Positions 22,654-34,900 of a DNA stretch of 64,000 nt are shown in pieces; within the stretch, counting starts at the first letter, position 1; every line of letters starts with the position of its first letter. The notes below the pieces were generated by a model. It worked only from the letters and a program-made list of their open reading frames with translations, did no database searches and was not told the origin of the DNA. Source of the DNA: Cryptomeria japonica (Eukaryota; Streptophyta; Pinopsida; Cupressales; Cupressaceae); the NCBI RefSeq assembly GCF_030272615.1, contig NC_081406.1, positions 261,507,386 through 261,571,385 of the forward strand, written 5' to 3'. Position numbers and translations under genes: made by a program.

Positions 22654-23642
22654 TGTTGAATATTCGGGCAACTGAGAGGGGGTGAATCAGTTGATATTTA
22701 AAACAATTTCTTTTATTCTTTTCACATCCAGACCCAAACCAGCATAATTAACTAAGACAGACATAACATAAAAAACATAAACATACAATAGATCACACAA
22801 TGAACACCAGATATGACGTGGAAAACCTAAGAAGGGAAAAACCACAAAGAATGTTAGTCCTCAGAATAAAACAATGGTTAAGGTGACACTAGTTAAGGTG
22901 ATTTTAACAAAGGGTGACTCACTGCCAGAATGCTACTGTTGGTGGCCTCACTACCCCAAAAAAGGCTCACTACTAAAGAAAAGAGAGAAAGAAAGAAATA
23001 ATCCACCACTGAAACTCAATCTGCAAATTTGGACTACTTCTAATGCCTCAATACCAACACACTCTCACATATCAACAATAGTCAGATCTTTCCTTTCCAA
23101 TCTTGCATATCTTCAATAACAATGCCACACTTTTCCCATACCAACACATCCAAATCATCCACATATACATACAGTCTTTCGGGAAGCATAATCTTCCAAG
23201 TCGGCCAAGATAGAGATCTAAAATAGGTCAACATTAAACATTCCGGTGGTGGGAAGGAATGAGAAGTAGACCATACCAGAACACACATCAACACATTACA
23301 ACCAACCATTACAAAATCTAGACCCATATCATGAATCACACACTACATCAAAGACGTTACACATCCTCAAATTTTAAACTTAATCCAGACCCAAAACTCA
23401 TTGCCCAACACACCAAAAATAAGAATGGAACCAAGATGCACATGAATACCATCAATAAACACCATATCTGATAACCAGAGATTTCTAGATCACCAACAAC
23501 ATGATTTATCCATCAACACATCTTCGGAAGCACCAAGGATTCCAGAAACACATATTTCAGGATCACCAACAACAAGAACATCAATGGCAACCATTATTTT
23601 GACATCAATGACAACTACTTATAACACTCATAATCATAAACA
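22654..23642 (-). repeat. CopE 3' LTR
   Basis: Its edges are TGTTGAATATTCGGG (22654) and CATAAACA (23642) on the plus strand. The hairpin CAACTGA (22669-22675) with TCAGTTG (22687-22693) flanks a G-run on the plus strand, which is a C-rich loop in the element RNA. It aligns with 40965-41436 joined to 54977-55456. Confidence 0.88.
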
Positions 23643-23930
23643 ATAATCTCCCCCTTTTTCATTGATGACAACATCCATAAAAAACAAACGCACGACACTA
23701 TCTACACAACTCTGCAACAACTATTTGAATCTCTCATCAACTCTTAAGATGACTCTTCCCCCTCCCTTTGACATCAAGGACAAAGGTGAGAATAACTCCC
23801 CCTAAGAAACTTACTCCTACTCCCCCTAAGAGGAAGCACCCAAGCATTAGCCCAAACTAAAATATGCAAGTTGTTCACTAGACAAATACACAACCAAATG
23901 TACATCAGTTCACACTAGGGAGGGGTAATA
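23643..23930 (-). other. CopE PPT and 3' untranslated region
   Basis: Pyrimidine runs on the plus strand at 23648 (TCTCCCCCTTTTTC), 23756 (CTTCCCCCTCCC), 23794 (CTCCCCCTAAG) and 23821 (CTCCCCCTAAG) are purine tracts on the element strand. The one beside the LTR is the functional PPT candidate. CATTGATGACAAC at 23660 partly pairs with LTR sequence at about 23600. Confidence 0.65.
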
Positions 23931-25480
23931 CCCCTAACTTCTACTGGAGATACTCAAAAGTATCCTTACACAATGCCTTTGTGAATATATCTACAATTTG
24001 CTCTTTTGTAGGTACATACTCAAGCTTTACTTCATTATCCAACACCTTTTCTCTCAAGAAGTGATATCAAATGCATATATGCTTTGTTCTGGAATGCTAT
24101 ACCATATTCTTAAAAATATTAATAATTGCACTAGTGTTAAGACACATACTAGAGATAGGTTCATTGAATGTTACACCAATATCCTTCAAAGTGTTCTTCA
24201 TCCATAGAATCTGTGTGCAACATGAAGATGTTGTACTATATTATCCTTTAGCTGTAGATAAAGACATAGGATCATACTTCTTACTTGACCAAGCAACTAA
24301 CCAGGAGCCAAGAAAGAATGCTCCACCACTTGTACTTTTTCTATCATCAACACTTTTGGCCCAATCTGCATCAACATAAGTTGTCAAAGTGAAATCTGAA
24401 TTTCTAGGGTACCACAAACCAAATTCCTCTATTCCTTTTAGATATCTAAAAATTCTTTTCACTGTCACAACATGTGATTCTTTCGGTTCTTGATGAAATC
24501 TAGCTGTCAAAAAGATTGCATACATGATAAACAGTCTGGTAGCAGTCAAATATAACAATCCTCCAATCATTGATATGTACTAACTTGCATCTAATTTAGG
24601 GGACTTATCATATTTTATCAATTTGCATTCGATGGTCATAGGTGTACACATAGGTTTGGAGTTCTCTAACCCAAACTTCTTCAACAATTCTTTAATATAA
24701 TTTGACTGAGAAATGAAAGTTCCTTTATCATTATGATTTACTTGCAAACGAAGAAATAAATTTAATTCACCAATCATAGACATCTCAAACTCCTCCTGCA
24801 TCTCATTAGCAAATTTTCTATACATACCTTTATTTCCTCCAAAAATTATGTCATCAACATACACCAAACAATTAAGATTTTACTTGAATTAGTTTTGAAA
24901 TATAAATTGTTGTTAGTCGAACCCTTCTAAAAACCTTGATCAATCAAGTGCTTATCTTGCCTTCCATACCAAGCTCTAGGGGCTTGTTTCAATCCATACA
25001 TGGTCTTCTTCAATCTACAAAACAATGTTCAGATCATTTTTTAACTTAAATCCTTTTGGTTGTGCAACGTAAACTTTTTCTTTCAACTCTTCATTTAAAA
25101 ATTTTGATTTCACATCCATCTGATAAACATTGAAATCCTTAAAAGCTACAAAAGTAAAAAAACATCCTAATTGCCTCCATCCGAGCAATCAGGGCATATG
25201 TCTCCTTAAAATCAATGCCTTCAATATGAGTATAACCTTTGCAAACCAACCTTTCTTTATTTCTTACAACCTTTCCATCTTCATCTAGCTTGTTCTAGAA
25301 TACCCACTTTGTTCCAATCACATGCTTATATGTCGGTCTATTAACTTATTCCCATGTCTGATTCTTCTCAATTTGATCCAACTTTTCTTTCATTGCCTTC
25401 ATCCAATTCTGATCATTGCAAGCTTCCTCGATTGTTTTTGGTTCAGTCTTTGAAAGTTAACATAATAAAACTTGTTCTTG
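23931..25480 (-). pseudogene. CopE reverse transcriptase and RNase H
   Basis: On the minus strand RT starts at about 25430 and shows the KERLVCKGYTHIEGIDFKET-type block (25270-25200). It then has [12 protein letters not shown]-like sequence near 24980 and the catalytic [11 protein letters not shown] at about 24860-24830. The thumb and connection follow (GLENSKPMCTPMT), then RNase H in the frame 24570-24241 (TYVDADWAKSVDDRKSTSGG, SKKYDPMSLSTAKG) and its tail down to about 23940. An internal frameshift near 24890 and several stops break it. Confidence 0.85.
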
Positions 25481-26509
25481 AGCTAATTTGCTTCTAGTGA
25501 TGATACCTTTGTTCTTGTCTCCAATAATCTGATCCACTAAATGATTCTTTTGAACATATCTTGGAGTCTTAAATGTAGATATTGAAGCTTTCTAAGCTTC
25601 CTTTTCTCCTTCTCTGATCTTTTTTCCCCTTTTTCTATCATCTGACTCATATCCTGCCACATTGCCAGATTCTTTAGAGGTGTCATCATCAACCTTTACA
25701 TTTGCACTTTCAACAATCTTGTTCAACCTTTTGTTGTAACACCGGTATGTCTTGCTTCTCGTAGAATATCCTAGAAAAATTCCTTCATCAACTTTGCTAT
25801 CAAATTTTCCAAGATTATCCTCATATCTTCAGATATAGCGCTTGCTTCCAAATACCATAAAATATTTTACTATCGAAGTTCTACCATGCCACAATTCATA
25901 AGATGTCTTTCCATGTCTTTTCTAGTATAGAATTATGGTAAGAGTTTAGAATGCAGTATGAATTGATTCTCTCCAATAGACTTCTGGGAATACTGCTCCT
26001 TTGATCATTGTTTTGGCTGCCTCTTGAATTGTTCGGTTCATTCTTTCCACTATACCATTATGTCAAGGTGTTCTCGATGCAGGAAACTATCTTCTACTAC
26101 CATGCTTCTCACAAAATTTGTTAAACTCGTCAAAAGTAAATTCTCCCCCTTTGTCAAACCTCAAAAAATTTGATCTTTCTATCAACTTCATTTTCAACTT
26201 TAGCCTTGAATATTTGATCTAATGCTTCTGAATTCTCTCTAAAAAATGTAACCCATGACATTCTGGAATAATCATCAATCAATAGCTCATTAAATACTTC
26301 TCACCTTGTATACTCCTTGTTTTGGTCAAACCGCAAGGTCTAAATCCAACAATCCAATGGATGAATGCTCCTTTCCTCTATAAGTTCCTTTTGTTTGCTT
26401 TCCAACTTGACATTCTCTTCAAATGTTGTTATCCGGTTTGGTCGGCCTCGATAAATCTCTCACTGCACATGATGAGTTAATCTTCACTAAGTTGTCAAAA
26501 TTGAGATGG
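25481..26509 (-). pseudogene. CopE integrase (after the GypC insertion)
   Basis: The region begins at the GypC junction with the pre-integrase motif CHLNFDNLVKIN (about 26508-26470). The middle Asp block is LRFDKGGEFTFDEF (26165-26120) and the Glu block is GIVERMNRT (about 26065-26040). The C-terminal region has YELWHGRTSIVKYF and GIFLGYSTRSKTYRCYNKR (about 25920-25725), then a linker to RT. Frameshifts and TAG/TAA stops are frequent. Confidence 0.8.
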
Positions 26510-26514
26510 CACAT

Positions 26515-27293
26515 TGATGCAGGAGCATCCCAGTTCACAAAAATCTTGCATTAATCAAAAACATTTTCCTTTTTCTATTTGCAGTTTTAGTTTTCCTTTC
26601 TGTGTGTCCCACTTTTGGCTCACCGGATCCCGTGGAGTTGGATTCTACTTGAAGACTTGATCATCTTTCTTGCTTTCAGACTGCATTGCATTTGGATCAC
26701 TTTCCGGCAAGATATCGCTACTGGTTTCCGTGATAGTTTCTTGTTACCGGTTGTTCCTTTGTTACCGGTTGCCTGAGACCTATTCTGGTGATCTATCGGA
26801 AGCCATTCCAAAGCTTTTGGATCCTTTGGCGTTGATTTTGAGGTTCCTTAGCGTGTGGCCAACCTTCTACTTTTCATCCTATGGATTTTTTGAAAGAATC
26901 TCTTGGCAGAGACCGACCTTTGTTATTTTCATGTTTGGTCTTGTTCTTCGGGTTTTGGTCCCTTTTGGGCTGATCCGGATTTTTTGGATCAATATATATT
27001 TGTAATCATGATTTAGAATGCAATTAATTAGAATCAATCATAATATCAGATAGATAGATTGTACATAGAAGATATATTTCAATTCAAGGTCCCCGTTGTG
27101 ACATATTCTACCAGGTCTGTGTGCCAGTATGTTGTAACCCGGTTGTTACCAATTGGATGTAATCAAATTTCATGCAATAAAACTATCTATTCTGCATTGC
27201 CTCCATCATATTTGTGTGTTTCTGTTGTGTTTACTCTTACTGACCAATCTGGATTGATCTCTTTGAGGTCCCTCCTCACCAGTGACTACTTCA
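26515..27293 (+). repeat. GypC 5' LTR
   Basis: It starts TGATGCAGGAGCATC and ends ACTACTTCA; it aligns throughout with 38765-39550. Open frames at 26670-27322 lie within the LTR and are not genes. An AT-rich TATA-like stretch (ATATATATTTG) is at about 26991. Confidence 0.92.
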
Positions 27294-27295
27294 AG

Positions 27296-27310
27296 TGGTA
27301 TCAGAGTGAA
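27296..27310 (+). promoter_or_regulatory. GypC primer-binding site
   Basis: TGGTATCAGAGTGAA lies 2 bases after the LTR: 11 bases match the tRNA-iMet complement. Confidence 0.85.
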
Positions 27311-27396
27311 GTTTTGTTCTGAAGGTTGCGTGTCTTGAATTTTTGTTGTAGGGTGGCAGATTGCCGATCCGACCTGCAATTACAAAGGACTAGCAT

Positions 27397-28880
27397 GAAT
27401 CAATGGCATGAAGAGGAACTAGGAATGGTGGAGCACGTGGGAATGCAGACCCTGTTGTGATGGAGATGTTGCAAGGAACCTGGTTAGAATCCATCAAGAC
27501 AACCCAGAGAAGAGGCTGACATATTGAAGATATGAGTGAATATGAAGGAGAAGAAGCCCTGACAGAACAAGTAAACCTACCGGTAGTTGATCTAGATGAA
27601 GAAAGGTTTTTAAGGGTTTTGAGTAGGGAAATCACTAAACCTCATTTTAACCCACCAGAATATGATGGGAAGTTAGATTCAGATGAATTGATGGATTGGA
27701 TCTCGGAGATGGAGAAGTATATTGATTTTGAAAACACTACAGAAGAGAGGAAGGTGAAATATGCATGTACCCGGTTGAAAGGTCATGCATCTCTTTGGTA
27801 GGAGAATTTGCAAGTTGATAGATAAAGAAGAGGTAAAGAAAAGATTAAGACATGGGATCAGATGATTGTTAAGTTGAAATCAAAGTTTGTGCTGGTGAAT
27901 TATCAAGTAGATTTGTTCCTGAAATTGCAGAATCTGAGACATAAGGAATCTAGTGTGAAGGAGTAAACCGAAGCATTTTACAAGTTGAACATCAGATCCA
28001 GACATGTTGATGATGAAGTTAAACAAATTACAAGATATTTGAATGGATTGCAGATGTCTATACAAGATGAACTCAGTATGATCAAATTGGAGAGTCTTGA
28101 AGAGGCTTACTAGTATGCCCTAAAGGATGAAGAAAAAATGAACAAAAGACATGAGCAAAGACAAAGAGGTAGAGGTGGAAGGTTTACTGGAGGAATATTT
28201 GAAGGAGGAAGAGGATATACTAGAGGAAAAGGAACTAGTATAGATCAGAACAAGGATAAGGAAGTGAGAAGAGAAGGTAATTCATACCAAAAGGATGATA
28301 GAAACTTCTACTAGAGGAGACAACCAAATGGTTACCAGAATGAGAACTTTGGAAGACAAGACAATAGGACATTTATAGGAACTTTCTTTAAGTGTGAAGG
28401 AGAAGGACACCATGTATTTGAGTGTAAGAAGACATAGGCTACCAGAAGAGCAATAGTGGTGGAAGAAAACCCCACTGGATCAGACAATAAACTGGAAGAT
28501 GGAGAACTATTGATGATGAGGAGAACTTTTTGTCATACCGAAGGAGATGAAGAGCCCTTGTAGAGGAAGAATCTATTCAAGACCAGATGTAAGGTATCTG
28601 GTAAGTGTTGTAAAGTTGTTATTGATAGTGGCAGTTCAGATAATCATGTTTCAGAAGAGATGGTGAATAAGTTGAAGTTGGAGAGATTGAAACACCCTAA
28701 GCCTTATCAAATAGCATGGATTTAGGATGAACATAAGTTGTTAGTAAGTGAACAATGTTTGGTGAAATTGAAAATTGGGAATTATCATGACGAAGTTTTG
28801 TGTTATATTATGCTTATGGATATTTGTCATCTTTTGTTGGGTAGACGTTGGTAGTTTGATAGACAAGCAATACATGATGG
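27397..28880 (+). pseudogene. gag: GypC gag and protease
   Basis: Gag shows a typical Ty3 capsid helical region (KPHFNPPEYDGKLDSDELMD, then ERKVKYACTRLKGHASLW) in the frame 27532-27801. It continues through several TAG/TAA stops, many at Trp or Gln positions. An Arg/Gly-rich segment follows at 28150-28220. The knuckle at about 28390-28435 reads FKCEGEGHHVFEC with its first Cys changed. The protease has VIDSGSSDNHVSEEMV at about 28618-28665 with DSG intact. The start codon is not certain: ATGs at 27397 and 27532 are both possible. Confidence 0.8.
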
Positions 28881-29501
28881 GAGAAAGAATACATACACTA
28901 TTGTGGCCAATGGGATGAAGCAAACCTTGTTACCTTTGGAGGAACCTTTGAAGAATGAAGTTTGTATGAATGCTAGAATTTGTTTGGTAGATGGAAGTAA
29001 ATTCATGCACGGACTAAGATGTGAGAATGTGTATTTTTCCTTAATTCCTAAGAAGACTGAGAAATCAGAACTGGAAGGAGAGCACCCAGAAGAGATAAGA
29101 GATTTGCTGATAGAATATGAGGACATCATTTCAGATAATGTACCTGATGGATTACCACCTATAATAAGTATTAGTCATTTCATGGACTTGTTTCCTAGAG
29201 CTAGTTTGCCTAACAAAGTTGCACACCGGTTGATAGCAACAGAGAATGAAGAACTGAATAGACAAGTGCAGGAGGTGTTGAAGAAATGTTTGATCAGGGA
29301 GAGTCTGAGCCCTTGTGTAGTACCATCAGTATTAGCACCTAAAAAGAATGGAGAGTGGAGAATGTGTATTGATTCAAGAGCAATAAACAAGATCACAGTG
29401 AAATATCGGTTTCCTTTGCCTAGGATGGCTAACATAATGGACTGTTTGAGTGGAGCAAAATAATTTACAAAGATAGATTTAAAGAGTGGATATCATCATA
29501 T
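28881..29501 (+). pseudogene. GypC reverse transcriptase, N-terminal part
   Basis: The frame 28903-29463 covers the protease/RT linker and RT fingers: IISDNVPDGLPP, HRLIATENEELNRQVQEVL, VPSVLAPKKNGEWRMCIDSR and PLPRMANIMDCLSGAK. After a TAA at 29461 the sequence continues FTKIDLKSGYHH and is cut by NonD at 29501/29502. The next residues (IRIREGDE) are found at 36324. Confidence 0.9.
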
Positions 29502-29560
29502 TGTTGGCATATGGACACTCCAATGAGACATTGTGTGTGATTGAAGGTTTTGTCATTGAT

Positions 29561-29731
29561 GGCAACCTTGCAATCCTATGGCACTGGCAAGCCATTATAC
29601 CGGCAAAGCATTACACAGGCAACCTTGCAATCCTATGGCATCGACAAGACATTATATCAGCAAAGCATTACACAGGCAACCTTGCAATCCTATGGCACCG
29701 GCAAGACATTATACCGGCAAAGTATTACTCA
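29561..29731 (+). repeat. 57-bp tandem repeat, three copies, in NonD 5' LTR
   Basis: Copies start at 29561, 29618 and 29675, each beginning GGCAACCTTGCAATCCTATG. The period is a multiple of three and so keeps chance frames open (29486-29854); these are not genes. Confidence 0.95.
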
Positions 29732-29905
29732 AACAAAATAGTGCTTCGGCATCAACAAAATCAATCTACACCAGCACCGGCACAGAAGATGTACACCGAC
29801 ACAGAAGGAAATATGTATACCGGCACAGAGGCCGATAGGATTTTTGATATGTAATATTTTGTTTATCATTGTAAGCCGACTTGGCAAATTGTAAAATGAC
29901 TCTTG

Positions 29906-29915
29906 TATATAAAAG
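29906..29915 (+). promoter_or_regulatory. NonD LTR TATA box
   Basis: TATATAAAAG, conserved in the other LTR at 35791-35800. Transcription would be expected to start some 25-35 bases downstream, in the LTR and well before the hairpin. Confidence 0.65.
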
Positions 29916-30438
29916 AGATCATTGTAGGCATTTGTAGGATATGGATAAAAAGCAATAAATAAATTATAAGGCAGACCTAATGTGTGAATTGTAGGTCAAG
30001 GGTATATGTAAAGAACAGAGCAAGAACTGGTACTGAATCTGGCATTGAAGATGCTATTGTAAAGCAATACAGAATATTGGATTTGTGTAAATCCTCATTG
30101 TAAGTCAGTGTGACTTCTTATTGAGCAGCGAGCTCTAGGCAGTTGGCCTTCCTGCATGTGGAGGCCCCTATTGTAAGTAATATTCTCTTATTGGCCAATA
30201 AGTGAATATTGTGGGTCACAAATCCCACCGAGGTTTTTCCCACACCGGGTTTCCTCGTTAAACATCTTGTGTTATGGTGTTCTTTTCATGTGGATGCTTT
30301 TGATTCTGTTATTTGCATTAATTCTTGCATACCGGTATACTGTTACTTTATATTCTGCATATTCAGTTTTAAGAAAATTACATTACCGGTCAGATACTGA
30401 TTCACCCCCCCCTCTCAGTATCTGTGGGAACCCTAACA

Positions 30439-30456
30439 ATTGGTATCAGAGCTTGG
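30439..30456 (+). promoter_or_regulatory. NonD primer-binding site
   Basis: TTGGTATCAGAGCTTGG begins one base after the LTR and matches the tRNA-iMet complement over the full TGGTATCAGAGC. Confidence 0.9.
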
Positions 30457-30509
30457 TCCTCTATTTTCAGAAGCCTAACAGCTTGAGGAAGATCTTGACA
30501 CCGGTAAAG

Positions 30510-31667
30510 ATGGAAAATCTGATGAAGCAACTTGAAGGAGCCCTTACTAACTATGATGTAGAGAAGTTGAAAAATATCAAATTAGAAGATGATTTAAAAG
30601 CAGCTCAGGACATTATTCAGGCACTTCAAGAAAATCTTACTGCTACAAGAAACAAGAGAAGAGAACTTTGTGAAAAATTGCAAAATGAAAATGACGAAAA
30701 GGAATCACTAAATGATATGATAAGCAAATTAAAACAAGAGATCATGACAACAAAAAATGAAATGCAGGATATGACTATGAGATTCTGCAAAGAGATTGAG
30801 GACAGAAAGAAGAATGAAGAAGAATTGACCAGAAGACTAAGTGATGCAGCAAATGAGAACACAAGACTTAGCTATGAAAATGATATGTTGAAGACAGATC
30901 TGATGCATACTCAAAATGACTCGAATGAACTAATGAGACAAAAAGAGATCTTGGAAAGGGAATTGGAAACTGCAAATCAACACAAAGAAAAATTCAAGAA
31001 AAGCTCAGAAGAACTTGGTACCTTATTGAAGAATCAAAAACCCAAAGGTGACACTTCTGGAGTTGGATTTGAAGTTGGAGAAAGCTTCGGTACTACAAAT
31101 ACCCAGGATCAAAGCAAACCGGTAAGACCCTCTAATACTTACAAATTCAATGGAAAATGCTTTAATTGTAATAAATATGGTCATAGGACAAATGAATGTA
31201 GATCTAGGAATTATCAGAACATCAATCCTCCCACCGGTCAATGCACCAAATGCAACAAAATTGGTCATAACTCTGAAAATTGTAGAATGAATGTAAGATG
31301 TTATGTTTGTGGAAGATTTGGTCATTTATCAAATAAATGTAGAACACAAACCGGCATAGGTTATGGGAAAGCTATTCAGAAAAATAATGTAACTTGTTAT
31401 GCATGTAACAAGATTGGTCATATTGCTAAATTTTGTAGAAGTAAAGGTACACCGGTAGATAACAAAAGTACTAGCTTGAAAGGTAAAGAAAAGGTTGAAG
31501 AGGTTAAGCAAGAATTTTCAAAGCAATGGATTAGAAAAGGTGATCTAAATATTGGGGTTACTTCTCCACCGGTAGAACCAACAAATGCTTCACCGGAAGG
31601 ACAATATGATGCTCCACCGGCAGGACAGAGCAATGCTCCACCAGCAGGATGTTCTTCATCAAATTGA
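30510..31667 (+). CDS. NonD ORF1: coiled-coil, four-CCHC Gag-like protein, intact
   Basis: The frame is open from 30267, but the first ATG after the PBS is at 30510, giving 385 residues (MENLMKQLEGALTNYD...). Residues about 5-180 are Lys/Glu-rich with heptad spacing, a predicted long coiled coil. Four CCHC knuckles follow: CFNCNKYGHRTNEC (217-230), CTKCNKIGHNSENC (245-258), CYVCGRFGHLSNKC (264-277) and CYACNKIGHIAKFC (296-309). All four have complete CX2CX4HX4C ligands. The tail is basic and then Pro/Ala/Gly-rich with repeats like APPAGQSN. The knuckles imply RNA or ssDNA binding, so a nucleocapsid or packaging role is inferred. It is related to CopH gag and NonF ORF1. It has no stop while ORF2 has four. 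Confidence 0.88.
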   Translation: MENLMKQLEGALTNYDVEKLKNIKLEDDLKAAQDIIQALQENLTATRNKRRELCEKLQNENDEKESLNDMISKLKQEIMTTKNEMQDMTMRFCKEIEDRKKNEEELTRRLSDAANENTRLSYENDMLKTDLMHTQNDSNELMRQKEILERELETANQHKEKFKKSSEELGTLLKNQKPKGDTSGVGFEVGESFGTTNTQDQSKPVRPSNTYKFNGKCFNCNKYGHRTNECRSRNYQNINPPTGQCTKCNKIGHNSENCRMNVRCYVCGRFGHLSNKCRTQTGIGYGKAIQKNNVTCYACNKIGHIAKFCRSKGTPVDNKSTSLKGKEKVEEVKQEFSKQWIRKGDLNIGVTSPPVEPTNASPEGQYDAPPAGQSNAPPAGCSSSN

Positions 31668-31973
31668 AGAAAATTATCTTGAGGGTTTGGCAATTTAATG
31701 ACACATGTGCTATTATTCCCTCGGTTAGAGAAAAGAAGTTGAAAATCCTTCATTACTGGCAAATAAAGTTGAGTTAATACATTACCGGCGAACAATTAAT
31801 GTGGTAGGTAGCAAAAAAGACTTTATAAAATAAGGTTTTTGGCTCCATTTCATTTCACCGTGAATTCAAACTTTCAGAGAGTGCGAAGATTTCCAAGCTA
31901 AGGCATTCCGAGCAAAGAGGCAAAGCACTTCAGCAATCAATCCATCCAAAGGCAGAAAAAGGTATTTATCATC

Positions 31974-34900
31974 ATGGCATCCTCCTCTGCACCTGAATTC
32001 ATAGCAAACCCTATAGTAGTCGAGGTTATAAAATGACCTAGGCCCGTGTTTCAGCTAGTTCCCGAGGTAGCTAAGAAAGATGACAACACAGGTGCTTTTT
32101 CCCAAATTCCAAAGGGTTTTATTTATGCAGAAGACCCTAGAATGTATATTCACTGCAACATAAAGGAATTAGGTGATGAAGAAATCAAAAACATGTATAA
32201 ATCTGTTATATGTGACAATGCCGGAAATGTGAAACCTGAACATAAAATTGTTGAAACCCTAGGATTCACTGAAATCCTCTGCATTCCTGAATTTCCCAAG
32301 GAAGTGGTTAGGATAGATCTTAGCAGGGTACATGGCTCATTCTTTTGGCTTGACTCAGTGCATAAAATTACAAAGGTAGCTGTGAAAGCAGTAACAGGGT
32401 TACCTTCCACCGGTACCAGACCCGACAAAACCAAGAAGGTCTCCAATGACCTAGTAATGAAATTAACGGGTGCAACATCCGACAAAAGATCATTGAGGGT
32501 TAATGATGTGACTGATACAAATGTGAGATTCATTAGCATGATTCTAGGTTACAAAGCAACTCATGCAAATAGGCTTAACTCTGTTTCTAGTTTATGCATA
32601 AAGAGTGCTTATGACATGGTTAAGGACAATGTGAAAATTGATATCTGTGAATGGTTAAAAGATGAGTTAATTGACAATTTGGCAAAAATCAAGAAGGATA
32701 AGAAAAGAACCTTTAGATTTGGAAATTTACTTGTATGCTTAATGCTACATATAACCAAATAGGCTCCCAGTATAGGCAACAAGGATTTTGGATTTGACAT
32801 ACTGGTAGGAAAACAATTGTCTGACTTATTCAACAACATGGGTGAAAACAAAGAAAAGAATATCAATGAGTATTTTCAAGCACTAAAGGTCAAAATGAAT
32901 AAGAGGATTAGACTATCACAGGAAATTGTCAACAAATACAAGGATGATATATGCTTTGTAATAAAAAAGGATGAGATCTGGATGGAAGCAGTCATCCCAA
33001 GAAAAATCTGGGTTACAGAGATGGGGTATGAAACAGATGACCACATAGTGGAAACTTATGCCAAAGCACTTCTGGAAGCCCCCAATGAACCAAAGGAAGA
33101 AGTCTTTGGTAGTGTTGAGACCATCGAAAGTCAAATTCAATCTAAAAAGAGAGTAAAGAAAGTTGAGACATCTGTGAGGAAAGGAACCAGGCAAGCAAAA
33201 GCCATAAAAGATGATGTATTAAAGAAAATCGGCATAACAGAAGAAGAGTTGGCAGCCCAACAGCTTGAAACTCATCTATCACTGGTAGATACCTCCTTAG
33301 AAGGAGATATGCCAACAACTTTCAAAAGAGTTGCTAGGAAAAGAGACCCCTCACCGGTATCCACTCCTTCACCTAGAAGGACAAGATGGAAGCAACAAGC
33401 TGTAAGGTCTCCAGTCAAGAAAGCCACACCTAAGAAAAAGCTGACCCCCAAAAAGAAGAAGAAGACAAACACTGACTTGGCCCCTTTTGACATATTACTG
33501 AATGAGATCACAGAGGAAGGTAAATTGAAAAACATAGGGAAAATCTATGACACCCTATCAGATGATGAGAAAGGACAAGTTGAGGAAAGTGTTATATTAC
33601 ACATGGACATGTATAAAAAGTTTTTGATGCAAGTCCTAAATGAAATTCCTGATGAATTATATAAAAGACTTGAGGCCAGAAGGCAAGGAATAATTGAGTT
33701 GGATAAGAAAATTAAAATAGAAAAATTACTTGCAGTATACCCAGTCAACTCACTTAAGGAAATTGATGATTTGATAGCTCAGGCCAACCGGACAGTTTTT
33801 TCCATTGCACACCGACAAATATCACTAATGGCAGGTAGAGTTACTGAAGTTTCAAATGAAACAGAAGATGGTTGGGATAAATTCTTGGTTGAAAAAGAAA
33901 AACAAGAAGAATATAGGAATCTCAAGCCCATTTTGGTATATCAAAAGGACAAAGGGAAAGGTAAAGTTGGTGGACCACCAAGTATCAAGATTAGAGACAA
34001 CTTACCTCCACCTCCTTTAAATACTCCATCGGTAAAAACAACAATTGCAGAAGATCAACCGACAGCTGAGAGCATGGACACAGAGGATAATAATCCTAAT
34101 TCTGAAGTCCTATATACTGTGAATGTTGATACTCAAAAAATCAACATAGTGGTAGATAAGGATACCATAGATAAATCTGATAACAAAGAGCAACCGACAA
34201 CAGGAAACAAAGAGCAACCGGCAGTAGATTCAGAGAAAAAGATGGAATCTGGAACACAAACAGAGCAACCAACAGAGCTAAAGGCTCCAGAATAGATGCT
34301 ACCGGTAAAAAATGATACAGGAAAAACTGTGCTTAAAGAGATGGAGACACAAATAGACCTACCAGAGGTCAATACCAGCATGGTCACTTCCACCGGCACT
34401 CAGTTTATTGGGTCACCATCAAATGTAACAAAGGTATGGCTCGAATCTATCAACAAAATAACTGATTATAGCTCACAAGCCTATAAAGCGATAGATGATT
34501 CAATTCCAGTTTTGAAATCAATAGCTCCCAATTGTAATATAGCCAACAAAGATTCTTTAGGCTAGTTGGATATACTTTGTAAATATATTTCTGGAAATTT
34601 TGAGCAAACAAAGGTAGAAACTGTAAAGGAAAGTGTAGAAAAAGAGAAACAAAAATTCTTTGAGGAAGGAATAAAGAAGTGTAACAGGGAATTTGACACA
34701 CTTCTACCGGAACTGTGCAATTTATTGAAAGAGTACAAAACTCTGTACAAAGACACCTATAAGATAAACTTTTTGACCACAGATGAAGACAAAAAGATGA
34801 GCAAGGTACAGGAAGAGATCAATAAACTTGCTGATAATTTTGTTAACTCACCCGATACATTATCAGTTTTTGAGGAAAAGATAACAAATTTTGAGGAAGA

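Larger units (their letters stand above)
29502..30438 (+). repeat. NonD 5' LTR (937 bp)
   Basis: It starts TGTTGGCATATGG and ends CCCTAACA. It contains a 57-bp triplication, a TATA box at 29906, the TTTTTCCC/CCGGGTTTCC block near 30234-30255, and a perfect 10-bp hairpin stem, CAGATACTGA (30391-30400) with TCAGTATCTG (30415-30424), with an all-pyrimidine-like loop TTCACCCCCCCC. Confidence 0.95.

Noticed and set aside
22874-23339. Open frames on both strands of the CopE 3' LTR
   Set aside because: They lie within the LTR, are not kept in the other LTR copy and have no family resemblance.
26670-27322. Open frames with hydrophobic residues that could be read as membrane proteins (also 38974-39332)
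   Set aside because: They fall inside the GypC LTRs, are not conserved in frame between the two LTRs and begin upstream of the PBS.
29486-29854. Three overlapping open frames with repeated peptide units (also at 35463-35732)
   Set aside because: They come from the 57-bp LTR tandem repeat, whose period is a multiple of three; they lie in U3 and have no independent coding evidence.
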